A DNA stretch of 64,000 nucleotides from JACCTU01 sp963798985 (GCA_963798985.1 CAWCVL010000007.1:62001-126000); one strand, 5' to 3'; positions 18,089 through 28,055 are shown, counted from the first letter of the stretch. Notes: generated by a model from the letters alone, not told the origin. Numbers and translations: made by a program.

Positions 18089-20442
18089 CGTCCGTCGAGA
18101 CCGAGCACAAGGGCTGGCTGGGACGCAGCGTCAAGCGCAAGGAGGATGCGCGCTTCATCGTCGGCGGGGGCAATTACATCGAGGACATCAAGCTGCCCCG
18201 CATGCTGCACATGGCGATCCTGCGCAGCCCGTACGCGCATGCCAAGATCAACTCGATCGACACGTCGGCCGCGACCGAGCTTCCCGGAGTCGTCGCAGTC
18301 GTCACCGGGGAGCTGCTCGCCGAGCACAAGCTCGCGTGGATGCCGACCCTCTCCGGCGACACTCAGGCCGTGCTCGCGACCGACAAGGTGCGCATGCAGG
18401 GCCAGGAGATCGCCTGTGTGATCGCCGAGGATCCCTACATCGCTCACGACGCGCTCGAGCTGATCGCGGTCGACTACGAGCCTCTCCCGGTCGTGATCAG
18501 CCCTCAGGCTGCTCTCGAGCCGACCGCGCCGCTGATTCGCGACGACAAAGAAGACCAGACGGACAACAAGGTCTACCACTGGGAGGCGGGCGACGCCGAG
18601 GCGACGGAGAAGGCGTTTGCGGACGCCGACAAGGTCGTCCGGCTCGTCACCCATTATCCGCGCTGCCATCCGGCGCCGCTCGAGTGCTGCGGCTGCATCG
18701 CCGACGTCAACCCGGCGACCGGCAAGACGACGATCTACATGACCTCCCAGGCGCCGCACGCGCACCGCACCGTGTTCGCGCTCGTCACGGGCATGTCGGA
18801 GCAGAACATCCAGATCATCTCGCCGGACCTCGGCGGGGGTTTCGGCAACAAGGTGCCTATCTATCCGGGGTACGTCGTCGCGACCGCGGCGTCGCTGCTG
18901 CTCGGGCGGCCCGTCAAGTGGATCGAGGACCGCACCGGCAACCTGATCTCCACCGGCTTCGCGCGCGACTTCTACATGGACGGCGAGCTCGCGCTGAAAG
19001 CGGACGGGACGATGACCGGCCTGCGCGTGAAGATGCTCTCCGACCAGGGCTACGCCTACGCCGACGCGCAACCGTCGAAGTTCAAGGCGGGCCTCTTCCA
19101 CATCGTCACCGGGTCGTACGACATCCCGGCGGCGCACGTCGTCACCGAAGGGGCGTACACGAACAAGGCGCCCGGCGGCGTCGCGTACCGCTGCTCGTTC
19201 CGCGTCACCGAGGCGTCGTTCTTCATCGAACGGCTCGTCCAGAACGCCGCGTACGAACTCGGTGTCGATCCCGCCGAGCTGCGCCGGAAGAACTTCATCC
19301 CGCCGGAGAAGTTCCCGTACACCTCCGCGACCGGCTTCGAGTACGACTCGGGAAACTACGAGCCCGCGCTCGACCAGGCGCTCGAGCGGGTTGGCTACAA
19401 GGAGCTGCGCGAGGAGCAGAAACGGGCACGTGAGGAGGGCCGGCTGATCGGGATCGGCCTCGCGAGCTTCACCGAGGTCGTCGGCGCCGGGCCGAGTCGC
19501 CAGTTCGACATCCTCGGGATCAAGATGTTCGACTCCGCGGAGCTGCGCGTTCACCCGACCGGGAAGGCGATCCTGAAGCTCGGCGTCAAGTCCCAGGGCC
19601 AGGGCCACGAGACGACGTTCGCGCAGATCGTCGCGCACGAGCTCGGCATCCCGCCCGAGGACGTCACCGTCCAGGAGGGCGACACCGACAACACTCCCTA
19701 CGGGCTCGGCACGTACGCGTCGCGCTCGACGCCGACCGCGGGCGCCGCGACCTCGGTTGCCGCGCGCAAGATCCGCGACAAGGCGAAGAAGCTCGCTGCG
19801 CACCTGCTGGAGGCGGCCGAGGACGACCTCGAGTGGGAGACGGGCAAGTTCTTCGTCAAGGGTGCGCCCGACCGCGCGAAGACGATCCAGGAGATCGCCT
19901 TCGCGGCCTATACCGACCATCCGCAGGGCATGGAGGCCGGGCTCGAAGCCGTCAACTACTACGACCCACCGAACATGACGTATCCGTTCGGGTCGTACGC
20001 CGTGGTCGTCGAGGTCGACCGCGGCACGGGCAAGTGGGATGTGAAGAAGGTCGTCGCCGTCGACGACTGTGGCACGCGGATCAACCCGATGATCGTCGAG
20101 GGCCAGATCATGGGCGGCCTTACCGAGGGCTACGCCATGGCCGCGATGCAGCTGATCACGTTCGACGAGGACGGCAACTGCATCGGCTCGAACTTCATGG
20201 ACTACCTCATCCCGACCGCCTGGGAGACGCCGAGCTTCGAGCTGGGCGAGACCACGACGCCGTCGCCGCACCACCCGATCGGCGCCAAGGGAGTGGGGGA
20301 GTCGGCGACGGTCGGCTCGCCGGCCGCCTACGTGAACGCAGTGGTGGACGCGCTCGCGCACGCGGGCGTGCGAAACGTCGACATGCCGATGACGTCGGAC
20401 AAGGTCTGGGAGGCGCTGAACGAGGCCGGTCTCGCGGAATGA
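18085..20442 (+). CDS. coxL: form I aerobic CO dehydrogenase molybdenum (large) subunit
   Basis: A protein of 785 aa, uninterrupted. It carries AYRCSFR (19183-19203), the form I signature; its Cys370 would bind copper of the Mo-S-Cu centre that oxidises CO to CO2. Also visible are GGGFGNKVP, the QGQGHETTFAQ Moco segment and the catalytic Glu739 in KGVGESAT. Electrons would pass through CoxS and CoxM to the respiratory chain. Downstream is an XdhC-YHS maturation gene (4-bp overlap), then coxG. This is a genuine CO-oxidiser marker, unlike the form II gene 5 kb upstream. Confidence 0.95.
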
Positions 20443-21246
20443 ACGTCCTCGTCGAAGCCGGCCGCCTCGCGGAGGAGGGGACGCCGTTCTCCCTGGCGAC
20501 CGTGGTGGGCGTCGAGCGGCCGTCCTCGGCGCGAGTCGGAGACCGTGCGCTCATTACCGCGGACGGCGAGCTTCGCGGCTGGGTCGGCGGCGCCTGCACG
20601 GAGCCGGAGGTGGTCCGGCTTTCGCTCGAGGCGCTGGCCGACGGTGACACGCGGCGGGAACGGATCGAGAGCCGATGCGCCTCCGAGGGCGCGGTCGAGG
20701 TGCTGATCGAGCCGCAGCGAGCTGCGCTGCTGCTGGCCGTCGTCGGCGACGCACCGGCGGCCCGCACGTTGCGCGAGCTTGCGGCCGTGGTCGGCTGGCG
20801 CGTCGACGGAGAGGCTCGAGGGCGCGGACGCGGTCGTGGTCGCCTCGATGGGCCGCGGCGACGAGGAGTCGCTGGAGGCGGCGCTCGCGTCCGGCGCGGG
20901 TTATGTCGGGCTGGTGGCAAGCGCCAAGCGTGCGGGCGCCGTGACCGCGGAGCTACGCGAGCGCGGCGTCGACGAGGAAGCACTGGCTCGGATCCGCAGC
21001 CCGGCGGGCCTCGATCTCGGGCCGTCCGCGCAGGAGGAGATCGCGGTTGCGATCCTCGCCGAGCTCGTCGCCTGGCGCCACACGCGCGGACAGTCACCGG
21101 CCGAGCTGGTCGAGGAGGCGATCGACCCGATCTGCGGCATGACCGTCGCCGTTGCCGCCGCGAAAGAGACGGCCGTCCGTGACGGCATCACCTACTACTT
21201 CTGCGGCCCGCACTGCCGAAAGCGGTTCGGAGCCGCGCGCGTCTGA
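20439..21246 (+). CDS. XdhC/CoxF-type molybdoenzyme maturation factor fused to a YHS metal-binding domain, one frameshift
   Basis: The N-terminal part (FSLATVVGVERPSSARVGDRALI ... GWVGGACTEPEV) is an XdhC/CoxI domain, which in relatives inserts or protects the sulfurated Mo cofactor. The C-terminal Rossmann part includes RSPAGLDLGPSAQEEIAVAILAEL. The last 45 residues are a YHS domain (DPICGM ... YYFCGPHCRKRF), a Cys-rich heavy-metal-binding module. An extra base near 20810 splits the frame; repaired length is about 268 aa. It overlaps coxL by 4 bp and ends at the coxG start. Copper delivery to the Mo-S-Cu centre is an attractive inference for the YHS part. Confidence 0.82.
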
Positions 21247-21812
21247 TGCGTTTGGAAAACTCGTTCGAGGTCGCAGCTCCCCCCGACGCCGCCTGGGCGC
21301 TCTTGATGGACGTCCCGCGGGTCATCCCATGCATGCCGGGGGCGAAGCTCGAGGAGACGATCGACGAGTCGACGTGGAAGGCAACGATGGCCGTGAAGCT
21401 CGGACCGATCTCGCTCAGCTTCCTGACCGACGTGAAGCGGGAAGACGTGGACGAAGCCGCGCGGCGCGCGAAGCTGTCCGCAAAAGCCCGCGAGGCGCGC
21501 GGGCGCGGGAACGCACAGGCGACGATCGAGTCCTCACTGACCGCGCACAACGGCGGCACGAGGGTCGACATCGTGACCGAGCTCCAGCTAGCGGGCGCGG
21601 TGGCCCAGTACGGCCGAGGCCTGGTCGAGGACGTGTCGTCGCAGCTCGTCACACGCTTCGCAGACTGCCTGCAGATGCAGTTGGCGTCGACGCCGGAAGA
21701 AGCGCAAGCCGCGGTCGAGGCGCAGGCGCGACCGGTCAGCGGCCTGCGACTCGGCGCCAGCGCTCTGTTGCGCGCGCTCGGCCGCCTGTTCCGGCGTGGT
21801 CCGCGGGACTGA
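21246..21812 (+). CDS. coxG: CoxG family SRPBCC protein
   Basis: A protein of 188 aa. Residues 1-145 form the CoxG/SRPBCC fold (ENSFEVAAPPDAAWALLMDVPRVIPCMPGA, then TELQLAGAVAQYGRGLVEDVS). A C-terminal basic, Leu-rich tail (LGASALLRALGRLFRRG) could touch the membrane. In Oligotropha, CoxG helps attach CO dehydrogenase to the cytoplasmic membrane. It starts at the last base of the XdhC-YHS stop, so it closes the form I operon. Confidence 0.9.
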   Translation: MRLENSFEVAAPPDAAWALLMDVPRVIPCMPGAKLEETIDESTWKATMAVKLGPISLSFLTDVKREDVDEAARRAKLSAKAREARGRGNAQATIESSLTAHNGGTRVDIVTELQLAGAVAQYGRGLVEDVSSQLVTRFADCLQMQLASTPEEAQAAVEAQARPVSGLRLGASALLRALGRLFRRGPRD

Positions 21813-22865
21813 TCAGACCTCGGCGTGAATGCGGGCGGTCGCCTCGCGCAGGCGGCCGCCTTTCCGCGCGGCACGGACGGCCATGATCTCGGCGAGGATC
21901 GAGACCGCCGTCTCCGCGGGCGTTTGTGCGCCGATGTCGAGGCCGCACGGACCCGAGACCCGCTCGAGCGCTGCCTCGTCGACTCCCGCCTCGAGGAGGC
22001 GCTCGCGCCGCTGCTCCTGGTTCCTGCGCGAGCCGAGCGCCCCGATGTAGAACGCGTCGGTTGCGAGCGCACCTGCGATCATCGGAACGTCGAACTTGTC
22101 GTCGTGGGTCAGGACGACGACCGCGGTCGCGTGGTCAGGCCGCACGCGGGTGAGGGCCTCTTCCGGCCACGCGACAACGATCTCCTCCGCGCTCGGCAGC
22201 CGCTCCGAGGTCGCGAAGCGGGCTCGCGCGTCGGCGACGATCGGCTTCCATCCGATCGCGCGCGCCGCGCCGCAAAGCGCCTCCGCGGTGTCGACCGCAC
22301 CGTAGATCAGCAGTCGCGGGGGCGGCCCGTAGACGTCGACGAAGACGCTACGGCCACCGATCTCGACGACGCCGCTCCGTCCCTCGCGGATGAGCTGCTG
22401 CGCCCGCCCGGCGACCTCCTCCGGCGCGTCGCCGACGCGCTCGCCATCCTCCGTCACAAGCAGCCCGGCACCCACGTCGCGACCCTCGAGCACCGTCAGC
22501 ACAACCGCGCGCTCGCCGCGCTCGACGACGTGCAGCAGCCGCTCGATCAGCGGCCCACGCACCTCATCCACGAAGACGTCGATCTCGCCGCCGCAAGGTA
22601 GGCCGACGCTCAGCGCAAGGTCGTCCGAGATCCCGTAGGAGAGGAGCCGGGGCGGCCCGCCGGCGAGGACCTCGCGCGCGTTCTCGTAGACCTCGTTCTC
22701 GACGCAGCCGCCCGAGACGGAGCCGGTGAGTTCGCCGCGCGCGGAGATCGCGAGTTTGGCGCCGATCGGCCGCGGCGCCGACCGCCGCGTTGCGACGACA
22801 GTCGCGAGCGCGACGCGGTCGCCGCGTGCAAGCCAGCGGTGGATGTCGTCCCGGATTTCGCGCAT
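21813..22865 (-). CDS. xdhC: XdhC/CoxI family molybdenum cofactor maturation protein
   Basis: A protein of 350 aa, full length for the family. The N-terminal XdhC domain has ALATVVATRRSAPRPIGAKL and SGGCVENEVYENAREVL; the C-terminal Rossmann domain has RLLIYGAVDTAEALCGAARAIGWK and GALGSRRNQEQRRERLLEAG. XdhC proteins bind Mo cofactor and present it for sulfuration before insertion into xanthine-dehydrogenase-type enzymes. It is convergent with coxG without any gap, and is the second XdhC-type gene here; it may serve the form II enzyme. Confidence 0.9.
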   Translation of the reverse strand: MREIRDDIHRWLARGDRVALATVVATRRSAPRPIGAKLAISARGELTGSVSGGCVENEVYENAREVLAGGPPRLLSYGISDDLALSVGLPCGGEIDVFVDEVRGPLIERLLHVVERGERAVVLTVLEGRDVGAGLLVTEDGERVGDAPEEVAGRAQQLIREGRSGVVEIGGRSVFVDVYGPPPRLLIYGAVDTAEALCGAARAIGWKPIVADARARFATSERLPSAEEIVVAWPEEALTRVRPDHATAVVVLTHDDKFDVPMIAGALATDAFYIGALGSRRNQEQRRERLLEAGVDEAALERVSGPCGLDIGAQTPAETAVSILAEIMAVRAARKGGRLREATARIHAEV

Positions 22866-23015
22866 CTCGGAGAAATCGTATAGCCGGAGCGGGACTCGAT
22901 TTTCGCGCCCGCCCGGCCCGGCGGCATCGAGGACAGCTGCCCGTCTTCGCCTCGCTACTCAAACGCTCTGGACTGCGGGTAGCTGCAATTGCGCACTGCA
23001 GCCGAAGCGAGCACG

Positions 23016-23450
23016 ATGACGGCTATGCGGGCGAAGGAGTTCACCTACGACGTGCGCCTCGAGGACGGCGGCGTCCTGCTCGCAGACGGCGAGGGAGCAC
23101 TCGATGCATCCGAAGCCTGGAAGCCGGAACACTTGCTCGTCGCGGCGCTGATCACGTGCTCGCTCGAGAGCCTGCGCTACCACGCCCATCGCGCCGGGCT
23201 CGAGGCGTCCGGTGGCGGCGAAGCGCACGCCCTCGTGACGAAGCGCGAGGCCGACGAGCGCTATGCGGTGGTCGAGATACGCGTTACGCACGAGATCGCG
23301 CTCGAGCCGGACCCGGGCGACGAAGGAACCGCGGAGCTCCTGTTCAAGGCCGAGCGCGACTGCTTCGTCGGTGCCTCTCTGAGAGCCGTACCCGAGTACC
23401 GCTGGAACGTGAACGGGAGAGCGATCAGCGCTCGAGCGGCGCCATCGTGA
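23016..23450 (+). CDS. OsmC family protein
   Basis: A protein of 144 aa of the OsmC/Ohr fold: KEFTYDVRLEDGGVLLADGEGALD, then EHLLVAALITCSLESLRYHAHRAG, the helix with the active-site Cys. OsmC-type proteins reduce organic hydroperoxides through a Cys pair; a second Cys is in KAERDCFVGASL, at the expected spacing. ATG 23016 is chosen over upstream alternatives. It is a single gene between xdhC and a degraded dehydratase. Confidence 0.8.
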   Translation: MTAMRAKEFTYDVRLEDGGVLLADGEGALDASEAWKPEHLLVAALITCSLESLRYHAHRAGLEASGGGEAHALVTKREADERYAVVEIRVTHEIALEPDPGDEGTAELLFKAERDCFVGASLRAVPEYRWNVNGRAISARAAPS

Positions 23451-23596
23451 GACCGTGACCGCTCGCCGTGACGTCGGCCGTCCGGGCGCGTTTCTCCGCT
23501 GTGAAAGGCGGCTAGGCCCCGAGTTCTGAAGCTGTTGGAATGTGCTTGTCTCCACCGCTCGACTAGAGGTCTACGCAGCAGGCTGAGGAGGGAAGC

Positions 23597-24604
23597 ATGA
23601 TCGCCACAGATCTGTCGACTGACACCTTTCGCGAGGCTCACAAGCACGTCAGCGCTCATGCGCACCGCACACCAGTACTCGGCTCACGTTCGCTGAGCGC
23701 GGAACCGGGTCTCGACGTGTTTCTCAAGGCTGAGTCCTTCCAGCGAACCGGTTCCTACAAGATCCGCGGCCCACTGAACAAATTCGCGCATCTCAGCGAC
23801 GAAGAAGAAGCAGGCAGGAGTGATTTGCTCCTCGGCCGGCAACGACGCACAAGGCGTGGCACTCGCCGCCGACGCTACACGGAATCCGCGCCGTCGTCGT
23901 CATGGCTGAGAACGCCACACCGGCCAAGATCGATGCGACCCGGGGTTACGGCGCAGAGGTCGTCCTTCACGGCACGATCTGGGACGAGGCAAACGAGAAA
24001 GCGATCGAACTGGTGGCCGAGCAGAGGACTGACCTACATTCACCCGTTCGATGACCTCGAACTGATCGTGGGGCAGGGAACAGTTGGTCTGGAGATCTTC
24101 GACGACTCTCCCGAATATCCATACGGTCGTCGTGCCGATCGGCGGCGGCGGTCTCGATCTCCGGCGTGTCCTCGGCTCTGAAGTCACTCGATCCACGGAT
24201 TCGGGTCATCGGGGTCGAGTCGGCGGGAGCTCCGGCGATGCAGCGCAGCGTGGCCGAAGGTCGTCGTGTTCAGCTCGATCAGGTCGACTGTTCGATCGAT
24301 GGTCTCAAGGTCAAGCGCGTCGGCGAAAAGACGCTGGAGATCGTCAGCCGCATGGTTGACGACATCGTGACGCTCCCCGACCCTGCGATCTTCGACGCGC
24401 TGCTCTGGACGCTGGCGCGGACCGAAGATCGTCGTCGAAGGCGCAGCTGCTGCCCCCGTCGCGGCGCTCCTGAACGGACTCGTCGAGGCGCCTCCGGGAG
24501 CCCGCGTCGTGTGCGTGTTGAGCGGCGGCAACATCAATCTCGATCAGCTACGCAACCTCACCTGGAACTCAGCGGAGCTGAGTCGGGCACGCCATCCAGG
24601 CTAA
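23597..24604 (+). pseudogene. PLP-dependent threonine/serine dehydratase, broken by about six frameshifts
   Basis: Fragments in all three frames give a nearly complete fold-type II dehydratase: RTPVLGSRSLSAEPG, the PLP-lysine motif GSYKIRG, SSAGNDAQGVALAA, RAVVVMAENATPAKI, VGQGTVGLEIFDD, TVVVPIGGGGL, VESAGAP and VLSGGNINL, ending at TAA near 24604. Breaks lie near 23815, 23868, 24025, 24108, 24158 and 24422. Those I could resolve are each explained by one extra base, and no in-frame stop is needed otherwise. So the gene may be intact in the organism. GAGGAGGG precedes ATG 23597. Its third-position bias is weaker than its neighbours', which hints at separate ancestry. It resembles ilvA/tdcB-type enzymes that deaminate threonine or serine. 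Confidence 0.75.
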
Positions 24605-24617
24605 CCGCGGCGCGCGC

Positions 24618-24842
24618 CTACCGACCGGACGGCGGCTTGAACGCGTTGAGCTCGTCGAGTGCTGCGTCCGCGGCTTCAGCGGCCTCGTACACGGGGCTGC
24701 GTCTGTCTCGCTCGACTTCGATCCGACCGCGGTCGGGCAACCCGTACTCCTCGCGTTCCGCGGACTCGTCCTCCAGTCGGCTCGTCCCGGAGCGAATCGA
24801 CATCCAGCGTGGGACACGAAGACGCTCTCTCAAGTTGATCAC
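24618..24842 (-). CDS. small hypothetical protein
   Basis: A charged protein of about 74 aa with no membrane segment; it begins MINLRERLRVPRW and ends in a helix-forming AAEAADAALDELNAF. A GAGAGGAG ribosome site precedes GTG 24842, and third positions are strongly G/C, both arguing for a real gene. I do not recognise a family. Confidence 0.5.
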   Translation of the reverse strand: MINLRERLRVPRWMSIRSGTSRLEDESAEREEYGLPDRGRIEVERDRRSPVYEAAEAADAALDELNAFKPPSGR

Positions 24843-24899
24843 CTGCAACTCCTCTCTCGGATCGCGCGCGGATGATCGCGCTCGAGCCGCCTCTCGTCA

Positions 24900-25236
24900 T
24901 CACCGCCAGCACCCTTCTCCGCTAACGGTGACCGGGCAGAGCGAACGCCCCGGTAGCCGGAAGCGCAGAGGGGTGCTGGCGGGGCACGACGCTGCGAACT
25001 CCCTGAAGGTCTCGCCACGGTCGGAGACCTGGACGGCGACCGTGTCGTGGCACGCACACCAGAACAACGTGACCTCGATGCCGTCCGACGTCCTCTGAGC
25101 GAGCTCCTGGCGAGGCGCCTCGTCCGCGCACTGCTCGAGCGCCAGGCGGTGGAGCAGTGAGGCGGTGGAGTCGTCGACGAGGACCTTTCGCGAGGGCGTC
25201 GCCAAAGGAGTCGATGTGTGTGCTGGTTTCCGCCAT
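24900..25236 (-). CDS. small hypothetical protein, one frameshift
   Basis: About 110 aa when repaired. The N-terminus (MAETSTHIDSFGDALAK) and the rest (LVDDSTASLLHRLALEQCADEAP ... DGIEVTLFWCACHDTVAVQVSDRGETF) are in different frames; an extra base in aaaggtcc near 25185 explains it. The SDGIEVTLFW...VQVSDRGETF stretch resembles a beta-rich module in small uncharacterised actinobacterial proteins. GAGAGGA lies upstream of ATG 25236. Function unknown. About 235 bp to the next gene hold nothing I can support. Confidence 0.5.
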
Positions 25237-25471
25237 TGCTCCGTTCCTCTCTGTCGATGCCTTGAAGAGCAGACCATCGCTTCCGCGCGGTCTCGCGTCA
25301 TCGAAGACAGCGGCCGTCCGGGCCTCTGGCTAGCTGAACTTCCGGGCTGCCAGGTGGCTGCAACGAGCTACCCCCACGCCCGGGATACCTGCTGGCCGTA
25401 ATGCGGAGCAACCTCGCCGCTTGCGATGCTGAGCCAGTGGGCTTGGCCTGTCTCATCGTCCTCGATCGCCG

Positions 25472-26080
25472 GTGACCGCCGCCGTCGGCGTGACGCGGCT
25501 GTTCGTGCTCGCGCGACACGGCGAGTCAACGCTGAACGTGGACGGCGTCGTGAACGGAGATCCGAGTCGCGACGTCCGTCTGACGGAAAAAGGCCGTGAC
25601 GAGGCGCTGTTGCTCGGGCGCCAGTTGCGGAACGTGAGCGTCGACCTCTGTGTCGTCACGCGCTTCGGCCGTACGCGCGAGACGGCCGAGCTCGCGCTCG
25701 CCGCGCGCAGCGTGCGGATCGACGTCGAGCCTCTCTTTGACGACGTCGACATCGGCGACCTCGAAGGCAGCTCGCTCGACGACTACCGGGCGTGGAAGCG
25801 GGAGCACACGCGCGCCGATCCGTTCCCGAACGGCGAGAGCCTCGACGCCGCGGCCGCGCGCTACTCCCGCGCGCTTCGGACGTTGCTCGATCGCGTCGAG
25901 CAGACGATCCTCGTCGTCACGCACGAGATTCCTGTCCGCTACGCGCTCAACGCGGCGGAGGGATCGCCGGACCCCGATTCGCCTTACCGGAAGATCGCAA
26001 ACGCGACTCCGTACCTGTTCGACGAGCGCCGGCTCGCCGAAGCGGCCGCGCGGCTCGCTGGCGCTGGTCGAGGAACCTGA
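25472..26080 (+). CDS. histidine phosphatase family protein
   Basis: A protein of 202 aa of the phosphoglycerate-mutase-like branch. The catalytic motif is LARHGEST (about 12-19), with a second His in VVTHEIPVRYAL. The Arg in RFGRTRETAELAL and the Glu in DIGDLEGSSLDDY fit the active site. These enzymes use a phosphohistidine intermediate; the substrate is unknown (cobalamin, sugar phosphate or protein are all possible). A GTG start is used. Confidence 0.82.
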   Translation: MTAAVGVTRLFVLARHGESTLNVDGVVNGDPSRDVRLTEKGRDEALLLGRQLRNVSVDLCVVTRFGRTRETAELALAARSVRIDVEPLFDDVDIGDLEGSSLDDYRAWKREHTRADPFPNGESLDAAAARYSRALRTLLDRVEQTILVVTHEIPVRYALNAAEGSPDPDSPYRKIANATPYLFDERRLAEAAARLAGAGRGT

Positions 26081-26385
26081 TCACCGCGAGCACGCGACGG
26101 TGGTCGTCGTTCGTTTCCTGGAGCCGGAGCTTCCCGAGGATGCTGTGCACGTGCTTTTCGACCGTCCCCTCGGTCACCCAGAGCTGACGCGCGATCCCTG
26201 CGTTCGACCGACCCTCCGCCATCAGCGGCAGCTCCTCGCGCTCGCGAGGCGTGAGGTCACCGAGCGGATCCTCGGCCCGGCGAGCGGCGACGAGCTCCTG
26301 GACGAGCGCGGGGTCGACGACGGAGCCCCCCGCGCTCGACAGTCTCGACGAACTCGCCGACGTCCGTGACCCGACTCTTCAGCAG
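25947..26385 (-). pseudogene. LuxR/NarL response regulator, 5' truncated remnant
   Basis: Only the C-terminal half is present: the end of the receiver (LLKSRVTDVGEFVETVERGG, VVDPALVQELVAARRAED) and the helix-turn-helix (LTPREREELPLMAEGRSNAGIARQLWVTEGTVEKHVHSILGKL). The homology begins abruptly near 26385 with no start codon, and a six-C run at 26326-26331 carries one extra base. No natural stop is found until 25947, inside the phosphatase gene. The missing phosphoacceptor half means it cannot work as a normal response regulator. It faces a similarly truncated gene head-to-head. Confidence 0.7.
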
Positions 26386-26855
26386 CGCTACGGCACGATT
26401 CGGCCGACGTTCCTGTTCACGCCGAAACGAGCACGCGTACTCGGCGCGAAGGTCGCCGCCGGCGTCCTCGCCCTCGCGACCGGGTTACGCGTCGCTCGCG
26501 GCCCGCGGCATCGACTACGCGCTCGACGCCCGACAGACGGCGCTGATGGTCGTCGGGACCATCGTCGGCGCCGCCCTGTGGGGCGGGCTCGGCGTCGGCT
26601 TCGGGGCGATCGTGCGCAACCAGGTCGGCGCTATCGTCGGCCTCCTCGCCTGGGGCTTCGTCGTCGAGAACCTGGTCTTCTTTCTCCTGCCGGGCCTCGG
26701 TCGCTTCGGCCCCATCCACGCCAGCGACGCGCTCCTCGGGCTCACCACCGCGCACCTCCTGCCGGTGTTCGCCGCCGGGCTCGTCCTGGTCGCCTGGGCG
26801 GCAGCGCTCTCGCTCGCCGGGGACCTCGCTCGCGGTCCGCCGAGACGTCGACTGA
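26386..26855 (+). pseudogene. ABC-2 type transporter permease, 5' truncated remnant
   Basis: The C-terminal portion of an ABC-2 permease: RYGTIRPTFLFTPKRARVLGAKVAAG, then three or four hydrophobic segments (ALMVVGTIVGAALWGGLGVG, IVGLLAWGFVVENLVFFLLP, and a final one around 26755-26820). Family members begin about 100 residues earlier, with a further membrane segment, so the 5' end is lost. Frames change near 26480 and again near 26840; after repair of the second, a TGA at 26853-26855 gives a natural end just before ltrA. The start point coincides with the LuxR truncation point, indicating one deletion or join. Confidence 0.65.
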
Positions 26856-26857
26856 CG

Positions 26858-28027
26858 TCAGGGCCGCGCCTCGCGCAGCCGGGAGCGCTCCTCGCGGTAG
26901 TGGAAGACGTCGTAGACGACGAGCGCCCAGCAGAGAACAGTCACGAGCGCGAGTGACGTCAGCGCAGAGACCTCCAGCGCCACGGGCAGGAGCGCGAGCA
27001 TGCCGACGCCCGTGACCAGCCGGCCGGGGCCGACCCATCCCGGTCTCTCCGTCGTCGTGCTGCGGACGAGGCGGACGACGCGGATGCGGAGCGCGACGTG
27101 GGTGAGGAAGTAGAGCGACAGCCCGCCGCAGAGCGCAAGGGCCGGGATGGTTTCGAGCGGATCGTCGACCTGCTCGATCGTCTTCTTCAGCCCGAGCGCA
27201 TACAGGACGATGCCGGCGATCATCGGCAGGTGGAGATAGCTGTAGTAGTCGCGAGCAAGCCGCGTGCGCGCGACGCCGGTGGCCTTCGAAAGCTCATTCT
27301 GCGCGCCGACTGCGTAGACGTCGAAGTACGCCCACCACAGCGCTGCCAGGACTGCGATGCCGAGAAGTGCGGCCACGACGATGCTCGAGGTCACCGTGAC
27401 ACCCGCGGCGCCGATGCCGATCGCGACGATCGACTCGCCGAGCGCGATGATCATGATCAGGCCATGACGCTCGGCGAAGTGCGCCGGTGAAACGCGTAAG
27501 CGCAGGCTACCGCGGCCGATCAGGACGCCGACGTAGTCAGCCGCGAGGGCAATCACCCAGAGCGCGGCCTGCGCGCGTCCGTCGAGGAAGCCGGCGACGA
27601 CGATCAGCACGGGCGCCAGCAGGGATCTCGGCAGGATGCTCAGCACCGCCTCGACCAGGTTGGGGTCGCGCTTGGCGGCGATCGCAAAGAGCGCGAGTTG
27701 CAGCAGACGGACGATCAAGTACGCGATCCCGAACAGGACACCGTTCGCGTCGAAGGCCTCCGGGACGGCGAGTGCCGCGACGAGCATCGCCGCCATCGCG
27801 GCGAACATGCCCGCGCGCACGGGGCTCTCCTCCGGCTCGAGCGTGTTCGTCAGCCACGCGTAGCCCGTCCAGGCCCACCACAGCGCGGCGAGGACGAGCA
27901 GCCCGCGGCCGATCCCGGGCCAGGTGGGGTCGTCCGACATGAACAGCGTGACCTGCGTGATCGCGTAGACGAAGACGAGATCGAAGAACAGCTCGAGCGG
28001 GGTCACCCGCTGCTCGCGCTGGGGCAT
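26858..28027 (-). CDS. ltrA: low temperature requirement protein A (LtrA) family membrane protein
   Basis: A protein of 389 aa with about ten hydrophobic segments. It opens with QRVTPLELFFDLVFVYAITQV, the LtrA family hallmark, and has the conserved AERHGLIMIIALGESIVAIG block in the middle. LtrA was named from Listeria growth at low temperature; its biochemical role remains unclear. It stops 2 bp after the reconstructed end of the truncated permease, and its start lies 28 bp from the end of the tetR-type gene on the same strand. Confidence 0.9.
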   Translation of the reverse strand: MPQREQRVTPLELFFDLVFVYAITQVTLFMSDDPTWPGIGRGLLVLAALWWAWTGYAWLTNTLEPEESPVRAGMFAAMAAMLVAALAVPEAFDANGVLFGIAYLIVRLLQLALFAIAAKRDPNLVEAVLSILPRSLLAPVLIVVAGFLDGRAQAALWVIALAADYVGVLIGRGSLRLRVSPAHFAERHGLIMIIALGESIVAIGIGAAGVTVTSSIVVAALLGIAVLAALWWAYFDVYAVGAQNELSKATGVARTRLARDYYSYLHLPMIAGIVLYALGLKKTIEQVDDPLETIPALALCGGLSLYFLTHVALRIRVVRLVRSTTTERPGWVGPGRLVTGVGMLALLPVALEVSALTSLALVTVLCWALVVYDVFHYREERSRLREARP

Positions 28028-28055
28028 CGGTGGAGGCTAAATCAGAGCGTCCCGG

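Noticed and set aside
23451..25471. A genomic island suggested by broken genes and weaker codon bias
   Set aside because: No integrase, transposase, direct repeats or tRNA junction is present; the nearest tRNA is 15 kb away. Only the dehydratase shows a clear shift in bias.
26366..26956. Full-length small membrane protein between the phosphatase and ltrA
   Set aside because: Its first 35 codons are out-of-frame noise; the real permease homology begins abruptly and has frame changes, so it is a truncated gene.
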